Positions 53,501-61,854 of a stretch of 64,000 nucleotides of DNA are shown here, in pieces (the stretch's first letter is position 1; every line of letters starts with the position of its first letter). The stretch covers positions 63,343,604-63,407,603 of the forward strand of contig JBCFYV010000935.1 in NCBI GenBank assembly GCA_039000515.1, in the 5' to 3' direction. The notes beneath the pieces were generated by a model. That model was not told where the DNA came from and did not search any database. It saw nothing but the letters and a program-made list of their open reading frames with translations. The DNA comes from Timema cristinae (Eukaryota; Arthropoda; Insecta; Phasmatodea; Timematidae). Made by a program: the position numbers and the translations under genes.

Positions 53501-56500
53501 TTTGCTTTGCTTCGGTGGCCGCATGGTCTAAGGCGTCACTCATGTTAGACTAGACTGCCGATAACAAAAAAGTTAGGGTTTGAATTTTGGTTAGTGTACT
53601 GAGGGTGTTTTTTCCCTGAATGGTTCTAAGAAAAAGTTATTAGCTCCAGTCATGTTGTAAAATAAATGAACAAACTTTATTTTGTTCTCAGTGTGTTCGT
53701 GCGATTGAGCTAGAAAGAAACGCCCGCAGCAATCTAACAATGCAGGTGAGGATTTGTAACATTAAACATGCTATATTATGGTAGTGTGTTTATAATTGGA
53801 ACTGATACCATACATTTTAAATGGGATGGAAGATATAATCTTAAGGCGGGGTGGGTTTTTTTTCTTAAGTTTTTATAGCAAACATATTTTGATGAATATC
53901 AACACCACAATTTGCAAATAATTGTAACTATGGCAATGTTCTGGTAGAGACTACCACATTTCAATTAATTTAAATTATTTGAAAAATGACACCTAGACAC
54001 AGTAATCGAACCTGGGACTTTTGGTTTAGTGCCCATTGCTCTACCCACTGAGCAAACCACGATTTGTCCCGCGCTCAAGAGTAATTTTTTGTGCATTAGT
54101 TTAAGGCTGAGTCTGTAATGGATGTGTGGAATCGTGAGCTACATATGAGGGACCAAATGAATCGTAAGCTATTGCCATATGCAACATGGATACTGATTTA
54201 CAAGATTGTAATTTTAGAGCTGAAATTTCAATCAAGACAACACAACAGCTGCAAATAATTTTAACGAAGGCACTGTCTTAATTCGAGGGATCACAACAAT
54301 AATTAATTAAAAGGGTTTTGGTTAATAGTGCTTCCGTAGATACAGTTGAGTGCGTTGGACGATGAAACCAAAACGGAGAGAGCTGATTTTGCACTTAGTT
54401 TTCATTCTAAAAAAAATACACCTTTTCCTTATAACGGAGTGGTTGTCAGGTCCAGCCAACCAGAAAGCCAGAATTCAAACCACTCTCATGTCATAGGTTG
54501 AGATTGTTGGTTCATTTTGGTGCAGTCGTCGATGTTATCAGAATTTGAAAAAGACACGAGGGAGAGACAAACGCTGACTGTTACACAGGAAGGAGACGCG
54601 GGATGGAGGAGAAAAGACGTGTCTTGCTTGTTTCCACACATTTAATTATATGATAATGCGCGGTGACTGGCATACAAGCTGAAGCTGTAAAACTGTAATA
54701 GTAATAACGTATAAAGGAATACGTTCTAGTAATAAATTAATATAAAAGTGATCAAAGTATATTTAATATATAAGTGGGAATTTCATTACATGATAATCAC
54801 ACGATAAGAAAAGTTGAGCTAGCCAGGGACATGTTTTGATTATAAGTCTATTTTTCTTAAAGTTCTACAATTGAGACCAATCAAAAAGCCTCACTCGATG
54901 TTCTACAATGGACGACCCATTGAGGGTGTTTTATATTGGCAAGCCATCATGGACTCTTTAGAATTTAATAATAGTAAGATAGTAATCTGTGTTTTGGTAC
55001 CTGTTATCTGCATGTCAAGCTAATGTGGTAGAGATGATATAGGTAGAGTTTTAAGGAAAGTGTACACACATGTGTGTAGAGAGAAAGTGGGAAAACCCTT
55101 TAGAGAAAACCACTCTCAATATAGCTGACTAAGATTCAATTGTCAATCTCTCGTATCGTCAATCCAGTCTAACGCAAGAGTGCCGTGTTAGACCATTCGA
55201 CCATCAATACGGATAGAACCTTTTGAATATTTGTCATGAGCGTTGCGGAATTTGACGAACAATCTTTCAAATGACTAGAAAAAGTTGTTATAAAAACTAA
55301 AAAAAAAAAAAATTACTAATCATAACTTGTGTTTTCATCCATACCATCTCAAGATGGAAGTGTAAGGAACGCAAGTTAAGTGCATTTTTTAGCAGTTTTT
55401 ATAGCGATACTTTTTTTTGTCAAAATGAATCAAATTCTTCTTCAGTAGAAACGTAAAGGTTTAGTTTTCTTCACCTGGTGATACCAACATTTCTTTGATA
55501 ATATTTCAAGAGCATAGCTGCATCAAATGAGAACTTTTTTAAATTAAGAGAAAAACTTGTTGCTAAATTCTTTTGATGCCCTTAATGGATATTTAACAAC
55601 TCTTGGGTCACTGCGTAAAGAAAATTAAACTCTTAATGTTTCTATTGGAGAAATATTTTATTTATCTGGACGGAAATAAAAAATTGCTATAAAAACTGCA
55701 ATAACACCGATCTCTTCACATGTTTCTTTCCACCTCACCTTAATGTATCATAAGAGGGATAAGAACCAAGACCACTCACAACAACCAAATACCAGGCCAT
55801 TAATTCATATTACTTTGTGAAGGAGGCAAAATCCAATTTCAAAGTGATACATTTTTAGCCATTTGGGGAATCAAACCTGGCACCTATAGCTCAATAGACA
55901 GGTGGTCTACCAACTGAGCTAAGGTGTCAGATTCTTACTGATAAAATTTTCAAAGCATGTATCTAATATATTTAATTATCTTCTCAATAAAACTTTTTTT
56001 TTTTTTCAAATGGGCATGAGAAAATATTTTATACAAAAAACACCCCAATAAAATTGACACTTAACCTATAACAGTGTTTCCCAAACTTTCTTCGGTTGCC
56101 TATCTCTTATGGGAGGCCACGGTCGACGTGCCACTTTCAGCTGTTCATTAAAAAAAAAAAAGGAAACAATAAAGTGTTGTTACAAATTTTAATAAAAATC
56201 TAGTGGTAAGCTAAACAAATCTGTGACAGAGGGAAAGAAAGGCTTACGAAAGTCATTGGCGTCATTAAAATCTGGGTGGATAGTTAAAATGTTTACCAGA
56301 TCACTGATCAGCATCATTATCATCATGAACTGTTTCCAGACTGTGGTCGGGTCAATTTTGTAAAATTCCTCCATTCTTCCTCTGTCCTTCCAACATTTCT
56401 CCTCTCTTATTCTTGTCCATTCTCCTCCTCTCACTTGCACACTTACTGTTAACTGCTCCTCCCATCTCTTCCTTGGTCTTTTGTGGTCTTTTTCCTTCCA

Positions 56501-58856
56501 AACTCCAGCATTCTCTTCTTGGGACTTAATATTATCGAAAAAAAAATGCTATGATTAATAAAACTCGGTGGTACCCGTGGGGGTACACAACACACTGACC
56601 TGGTCACTAAGTTTCCTTACCCGTCCTGTCTTATTATGGTTTCATAGTTGAAGAGTGAATTGGAGATAAACCAACACCTGAAGGAGCGCCTAGACACTGC
56701 CCAACTTGAACTAAAGGTGAACGTGGCCGCACAAAACAAGTTGAAGCTAGCCGCCCACCAAGTACACCAGGAGAAACTCGCCTATCAGAAGTTTGTCAGC
56801 GAGATGCTCTCTGCGCTGTCACGAAGAGGTATCGTCAAGGTCATTGACAGCCAAGGAGTTGAGGTAGGACTAACAAAATGGAACTATTATTTTGACTTAG
56901 TGTACTCTTTTGCCAGATTTAATTATGTAGGGACCTCAGGATGGCATACAAAATACATTTTATCAATTTCCTTTATCTCCAGTTTTGGTTTCCTCTTTTA
57001 GGAAATTGCGTTGCGCATTTCACATTTCCTCCCTGATAAGTTCTGATAGAATGAAACCTAGGTCAATGGATTGCGTGATAACTATTGATTTTCTTCAAGA
57101 GAGAGCCATTACCGCTTTGTCCATTAGCAGCAATGTAAAGTGTTAACAGTCTTCTTCTTTTCATTGTAAAATACATATTGTGTTTCTACCCACCTTTCGT
57201 GTACCTTCTTCTTAATATATATCTCATACTATCTCAAAACATCAAAAAGAGGTTTTTCTTTAAGAGATATAGTTTAATTTATTAAAAACTGACCAGAAGA
57301 AATAAAGATTTTTTTTCTGTCTGTTTGAAGCAAATAAAAGTGTTGCCCAGGGTAACCAAGCAATGCATTGTGTGGCTACCCCAGGCAACGCTAGGTACTT
57401 CTGCTAGTAATTATAATCTTCCCCTCTCACAAACCTACCAGTCTCTTCTTTTCCCGCACCTCTCCCTTCGACTACCTTCCTACCCATTCCCGCTTCCCTT
57501 TGTGTAGATTCTGGTTCAAAAAGTGTCGTCTCAAGCGGCTCAGGTAGACCCCCAGATCAACAACAACGCTAAGATGTCCCATCGTGAGCGTCTTCTCAAG
57601 GCTGTGATTGGTTCACAGGAGCAGACCATCAGGGAACTACTCCGGCGTCTCGAGGATGCCACCAAGGTATTGTCTCGAAAAAAACAATCTACGGCTCAAT
57701 CATTGACAGCGACTAAAAATAATTAGTATCACAAAATAAGTGCCTAATGGTTTAAAGATGTATGAAATTAATATAGAGAGCTCCACTTTGGTGGCCGCAT
57801 GGTTTAAGGCCATGTTTCTTTGGTGTATTGACACTGTTTTAGTAATATTTGTGCTACCCTAGGTTAAGGTAGGTGCATATGTAGGGGATGTGAGAAAAAG
57901 TGTCAGTGTTTTTGCAGTTCTTAAATCTCTTATAAATTTTTATCCCTAATTCCTAAAACCATTAGCTTAATTAGTACATAAGCGTATAACCCAAACGGGT
58001 ACTAAAACACTGTATTAAAAATAAAAATAAATAACATCTCCTGTCTAAAAGATCAAGAGTAATTATCATAGGGATCGTGGTGCTGACCACATGACACCCT
58101 CTATTCAAAAATGTTGGCACTCTCTTTGCCAACATAAGGCGGCCACTCGATTAATTGCCAGCATGGAGTTTTTTTGTTTTTTTATAGTAAAATAAAACCA
58201 TTTTGTCTTTACTTGGATAAAATAAAAAGATCAGAAAGCCTTTGTGTATAGTATGACATTTATTTGAAATTTTTCAGGGCAAACATGTGTCGAAACTGAA
58301 CTCTGATATGTCACTTTTGGACCTGGAAGATACCTCAGACACCGACTCAAAGATAACGGAAACGGGAGGAAGTCTTTCAGATTCTGAAGATAAAGTGAAG
58401 GTCCAAGATCGCGGAGACATTGTTCAGTCTAGTCGAAGTTTCACTCTTCGAGATATGAAAGCAGAGCCTTTTAAAAACGTTGATGTTGCTCCGACCTCCT
58501 TGGTCGCCATCGTGCCACATCACCAATCTGTGACCCCACCAGCTAAAACAATAGAATGCGCTCCTAATATTGCAAATGACGAGAATTCATTTGCTGTGTT
58601 TGACGATGACGGTGTTTCTGCCAAGTACGAACTGCAGACATTGGAACAAAATGTTGGCAAATTGACTGGTGAATTAAATGTCACTGCAATTGGGGATTGT
58701 GAAAGAGTTTGTGATGAAAGAGTTTTGGGGGGAATTAATGCATCTACATCTGGGGATAATGTAACTCTCCACGGCGACAATCAATCGGAAACCAAGACAA
58801 AACCTGTTGCCTTTCTTATTAATGGAGATCATATGCAGTATGCGATTGTACGGTAA
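50361..58856 (+). CDS. Gene 2: SKICH-domain coiled-coil adaptor (CALCOCO/NDP52/TAX1BP1-like), 7 exons
   Basis: Exons are 50361-50501, 52241-52447, 53266-53397, 53692-53745, 56648-56863, 57508-57666 and 58278-58856. All introns are phase 0 with GT/AG ends, giving about 495 residues. The SKICH domain spans residues about 22-127 (VKFLNV, DWVGLFPRGW, YVTFEW, EYQFVFV, GYFTF) and is split over exons 1-3. Residues about 160-305 are helical and likely coiled coil. The C-terminal 190 residues are acidic and Ser/Asp-rich. SKICH proteins of this layout act as cytosolic adaptors in selective autophagy and TBK1-linked signalling; that role is inferred from the family. No C-terminal zinc finger is seen. 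If the perfect gtaagt at the last codon is used as a donor, the protein continues downstream. Confidence 0.83.
51860..52080 (-). mobile_element. SINE-2 copy upstream of gene 2 exon 2
   Basis: Inverted copy: AGCACCGTGTCCTAGTACCT tail, the GGGAGAATGGAAAACC body motif, CACCCGACTGAGATTCGAAC. The head is truncated. Confidence 0.7.
52241..52447 (+). CDS. Gene 2 exon 2: SKICH core
   Basis: The exon is 69 codons, with acceptor ttgtaacacag and donor ATCAAG/gttgta. It contains the SKICH hallmark RDWVGLFPRGWVNLQQYVTF, the following EWTDEKPYEEVTLRR segment, and the strand EYQFVFVNKQIK. The frame is also open for 60 bases upstream, but the acceptor at 52240 gives an exact domain join with exon 1. A SINE-2 copy ends about 160 bp upstream. 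Confidence 0.85.
53266..53397 (+). CDS. Gene 2 exon 3: end of SKICH domain
   Basis: The exon is 44 codons, with acceptor tttgacgacag and a perfect donor ACA/gtaagt. It reads VLGKSGYFTFLVAEKMASLL, then KYDFIPFGLDVDYLGVKPVH and HTCT. GKSGYFTF supplies the last strand of the SKICH fold. A longer open frame over the same DNA (53105-53326) is a shadow and does not fit the splice phases. Confidence 0.75.
53508..53640 (+). mobile_element. SINE-2 5' fragment
   Basis: Head CTTCGGTGGCCGCATGGTCT with A-box and B-box-like sequence and GTGTACTGAGGGTGTTTTTT. The 3' half is missing. It lies between exons 3 and 4 of gene 2. Confidence 0.65.
53692..53745 (+). CDS. Gene 2 exon 4: 18-codon micro-exon
   Basis: A 54-nt exon between ttgttctcag and CAG/gtgagg. 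It reads CVRAIELERNARSNLTMQ, phase 0 to 0, and starts the helical region. It is identified by strong splice signals on both sides and by phase. Further small exons in the 2.9-kb intron that follows cannot be excluded. Confidence 0.72.
54990..55215 (-). mobile_element. SINE-2 copy
   Basis: Inverted, diverged copy with GAGAAAGTGGGAAAACCCTT, GACTAAGATTCAATTG and head ACCATTCGACCATCAATACG. It lies in gene 2 intron 4. Confidence 0.6.
55345..55745. mobile_element. About 400-bp MITE, second copy
   Basis: Left AAGATGGAAGTGTAAGGAAC..GCAGTTTTTATAGC and right TGCTATAAAAACTGCAATAA..CACCTCACCTTAATGT are inverted repeats of about 60 bp. The interior matches the 39385 copy. It lies in gene 2 intron 4. Confidence 0.72.
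56315..56525 (-). mobile_element. Solo LINE tail without array
   Basis: ATCATGAACTGTTTCCAGAC, the CTTTTGTGGTCTTTTTCCTTCC region and surrounding text match the tails at 6175-6424 and 61625-61854, with no 62-bp array attached. It lies in gene 2 intron 4. Confidence 0.65.
56648..56863 (+). CDS. Gene 2 exon 5: coiled-coil segment
   Basis: The exon is 72 codons, with acceptor ggtttcatag and donor GTTGAG/gtagga. It reads LKSELEINQHLKERLDTAQL, ELKVNVAAQNKLKLAAHQVH and on to IVKVIDSQGVE. Heptad-like spacing of Leu and charged residues indicates a coiled coil, which in this family mediates dimerisation. Confidence 0.85.
57508..57666 (+). CDS. Gene 2 exon 6: second helical segment
   Basis: The exon is 53 codons, with acceptor cctttgtgtag and donor ACCAAG/gtattg. 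It reads ILVQKVSSQAAQVDPQINNN, AKMSHRERLLKAVIGSQEQT and IRELLRRLEDATK. The second half is a clear amphipathic helix. Confidence 0.85.
57792..58018 (+). mobile_element. SINE-2 head and tail with MITE sequence between them
   Basis: The SINE-2 head (TTGGTGGCCGCATGGTTTAA) at 57792 and tail (GTATAACCCAAACGGGTACT) at about 57985 surround 57870-57940. That stretch matches the terminal repeat of the 400-bp MITE (GGGGATGTGAGAAAAAGTG). It is probably a composite of two insertions. Confidence 0.5.
58278..58856 (+). CDS. Gene 2 exon 7: acidic Ser/Asp-rich C-terminal region
   Basis: The acceptor is atttttcag/GGC. It encodes 192 codons starting GKHVSKLNSDMSLLDLEDTS and ending GDHMQYAIVR, then TAA at 58854-58856. 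The stop overlaps a perfect donor (CG/gtaagt at 58853). Either this is the C-terminus, or the last intron is phase 1 and the coding sequence continues beyond. The region is Ser/Asp/Glu-rich and probably disordered. Confidence 0.78.
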   Translation, partial: GKHVSKLNSDMSLLDLEDTSDTDSKITETGGSLSDSEDKVKVQDRGDIVQSSRSFTLRDMKAEPFKNVDVAPTSLVAIVPHHQSVTPPAKTIECAPNIANDENSFAVFDDDGVSAKYELQTLEQNVGKLTGELNVTAIGDCERVCDERVLGGINASTSGDNVTLHGDNQSETKTKPVAFLINGDHMQYAIVR

Positions 58857-59704
58857 GTGTTTGTTTGTAACTGTATATCTTACAATATTAATTCTGTCTA
58901 TAGAGGAGATGCTAGAATCCTCGAATCTCTCAAAGCAAAAATAAAATATAGATTTCTTAAAATTGTTTATGACTTAGTAGAATTGAAAACTAAATTTAAT
59001 TTGTCATTGGCACAAAGCCTTAAAAAACTTTTTTTTCAAATTATATTTTAGATGTTTTAACTTTAACCAAAGTTGTACTTTTTTAAAGATTTGAATTTGG
59101 ATTAGGGATTTTCAAAAATTCTAAAGATTTGAAGGATTCGAGAAATATAGTGTTCTAGCAATCCATATATTATTCTGTCATAGATTTATTACTGTTAAAT
59201 TTAAACATAAACTCATTTTATTACTGTCCCAAGGTAAGCGTAAAATTATGGCTGAAATAACTTATTAGAAAAATGTTTTTGATTAGGAGTATTTGTTGTT
59301 GTTTTTATGTTTCTATAAGACTATAACAAACAAAATAATATTTTGGTAGATTTTTTTTTTTCCAATTCTTGACATTCGTGCACTCGACACAATTGTTTAA
59401 AAAAAACGTTTTTACTATGTTTTGTGCCTTTAAAATTGGGGCTGTTAATAAATTGATGCAAGAAGTCGTGAATAATGAAAATTAATAGTAAATGCGCCAG
59501 CATTTGCCTTAGGGCAAGCCATTTTATATTTGACAAAAATGCCTTGTATATCAGGATACACAGATTTAACTTTGTTGAGCAATAGTAAAGAAACTGTTGT
59601 AAGAAATGCAAACCTTTTATTAGAGGTTACTAAGGAAATAGGTTTAGAAGTGTATGATGAAAAGACATGATCATACAGAGAACACAGATTGTGGAAGATA
59701 ATTT
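58857..59704. other. Sequence after gene 2 exon 7
   Basis: AT-rich with no recognisable exon. If the gtaagt at 58853 is a donor, this is intron; otherwise it is 3' UTR and intergenic sequence. Confidence 0.4.
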
Positions 59705-59716
59705 AGAGATTACTAA

Positions 59717-59990
59717 TTATTATTATTATTATAATTATTATTTAGCACCGCGTCTTACTACCCGTTTGGGTTATAAGCTTAAGTACTAATTACGCTAATG
59801 GATTAGGAATTGAGAAGGTTGAATTAAAGGAAGTGAACCCGCATTTGCGTGGAGGGAGAGTGGGAAACCATTTAGGAAACACCCCCCTCCCCAATTCACC
59901 CGACCGAGATTCGAACCTCAATCTCCCCGTCCTCAGCAGTCGAGCTCAACACGACTAGCGCATTAGCCAACTACGTCACCGAGGCGGGTG
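59717..59990 (-). mobile_element. SINE-2 copy with 12-bp target-site duplication
   Basis: This has a different tRNA-like head (GGTGGCCGCATGG-type start; B box GGTTCGAATC) and a body with CCACTCTCCCTCCAC. Its tail, TATAACCCGAACGGGTAGTAAG plus (TAA)n, is the same as in SINE-1. AGAGATTACTAA flanks it at 59705-59716 and 59991-60002. It is the best-preserved member of the family in the window. Confidence 0.85.
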
Positions 59991-60148
59991 AGAGATTACT
60001 AAGAACATATTATTATTTAACAAAGTTATTAAGTTTAAATATTTAGTAACAATTTTAGCTAACAAAAACAAACGATATTAGATTGAAAATTAGGACAAGA
60101 ATACAGTTGAGAAATGCATACTAATCACTAATCAGTCAGTAAGCTGTT

Positions 60149-60424
60149 ATTATTATTAGCACTGCGTCTTACTACCCATTCGGGTTATACGCACTTACGC
60201 TAATGTGTAATGGTAGGGTGATTGTGAGATGAAATGGAGGATCTACAGTTTAACGTGGAATCCGAACCACGGTGGAGGCCTGGCATTCCCCACATTCACA
60301 AGATGTCTTGTCAGAGGTGAGGGAAGGGTTTGGTAATCAGATAAATTTGTGCCGGGATCGAGGATTGAACCCGGCCGCCAGCACAGAAGTCTTGACACCT
60401 TACCCCTAGACCACCAGGTCACCG
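60149..60424 (-). mobile_element. SINE-1 copy with 11-bp target-site duplication
   Basis: Full-length inverted SINE-1. AGTAAGCTGTT flanks it at 60138-60148 and 60425-60435. The body is nearly identical to the copy at 5074-5445. Confidence 0.88.
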
Positions 60425-60639
60425 AGTAAGCTGTTGACATCTCCCTGCTTTCAAGGATTATAAAATAATAATTCTATCGGTTCTTCTTTTGGGTGTGAAA
60501 CGTGGTCTCTAACCTCACATGACGAAAACATATCTAGAATGTTTTAAAACAAGGTGTTTAGGAAGAGATTTGCTCTAAAAAGGAATAAGGCTACTGGGTA
60601 GGGGAAGATGATGCGTTTCATACTTTATACTCATCGTAG

Positions 60640-60825
60640 GACATTTTTAGGATAATAAAGTCTCATAGATTACAGTGGGCAAGACATGCTGTGAGAATGG
60701 GAGAATCTAGAACTGTGTTCAGTGTATTGATTGGAAAACACAGTGGAAAGGGCCCATTGGGGAAACCTAGACACATTTGGGAGGATAACATTAGAACGGA
60801 CCGTAAAGAGATAGGGTGGGATGAG
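60640..60825 (+). mobile_element. LINE ORF2 C-terminal fragment (third family)
   Basis: It encodes LQWARHAVRMGESRTVFSVL, IGKHSGKGPLGKPRHIWEDN and IRTDRKEIGWDEGDWIELA. LxWxxHxxRM...GRPRxxWEDNI...W..LA.DRD is a LINE ORF2 ending. It runs into the 46-bp array. Confidence 0.75.
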
Positions 60826-61125
60826 GGGGACTGGATAGAACTAGCTTATGATAGGGATACTGGATAGAACTAGCTCAAGATAGGAATATGGTGTAATGAG
60901 GTGGACTGGATAGAACTAGCTCAAGATAGGGATATGGTGTAATGAGGTGGACTGGATAGAACTAGCTCAAGATAGGAATATGGTGTAATGAGGTGGACTG
61001 GATAGAACTAGCTCAAGATAGGGATATGGTGTAATGAGGTGGACTGGATAGAACTAGCTCAAGATAGAGATATGGGGTAATGAGGTGGACTGGTAGAACT
61101 AGTTCAAGATAAGGATACGTGGCAT
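60818..61125 (+). repeat. 46-bp tandem array derived from a LINE tail (about 6 units)
   Basis: The unit GGACTGGATAGAACTAGCTC plus AAGATAGGGATATGGTGTAA TGAGGT repeats. It is an amplified piece of the preceding LINE end (DWIELAQDRD). The last unit leads into TGGCATACTTTAAGTGCAGC, the remaining tail. Confidence 0.88.
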
Positions 61126-61624
61126 ACTTTAAGTGCAGCAATGAACTTTCTAGCTCCTTATGCCACAGTGTAGGAAAGGCCTGGAAATAATTTTTCTTCT
61201 GTATCATTATTATTCTTTGAGAGTATTAAATGTGAATTTCCTGAACCGACTGATTATATCAGAATGTGATTTACAAACTAACCCAACTCTAGAACAAACA
61301 TATCACCCAGTCATCGAGCTTTTATGTATAATGAAAGGGGAAGCCCCAGTTCTACCAATGATGATTTTTTTTCTTTTTTTTACCATTTTGGGAATTGAAC
61401 TTTGGACTCTTAACTCGGTACAAACACAAGTTACCGACTTAGCTAAGCTGTCGAACTTAAAATTATTAAATCAATCTAATGTCGGAAATGATTTTTTTTT
61501 TCACAAACTTGGTCATCCTTTACATGTACTATCTCAGCAATAATATGTTAGTTCTATTGCACCCTTTAATGTCTTGGTTTGGAATTAATTATCCAATGTT
61601 ATGACTATTTGCTTGGCATGCTTA

Positions 61625-61854
61625 GTTTTCATCATGAACTGTTTCTAGCCTTAAGCTGGGTCAGTTTAGTAGAATGCCTCCATCTCCCACCATTCTTCCT
61701 TTTTACTCTTGTCCATTCTTCTCTCACTCACACACGTGCTATTATCTGCTACTCTTTCTTGGTGTCCCTTATGGTCTTTTTTCCTGCATAATTCATCTCT
61801 GTAATTCTCCTCGGTATTCTTTTCATTCCAATACTCATTACATGACCATACCAT
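61625..61854 (-). mobile_element. LINE tail left of array C
   Basis: ATCATGAACTGTTTCTAGCC... through ATTCTCCTCGGTATTCTTTT is the inverted LINE tail. It joins array C at the position corresponding to RWYGHV. Confidence 0.65.
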
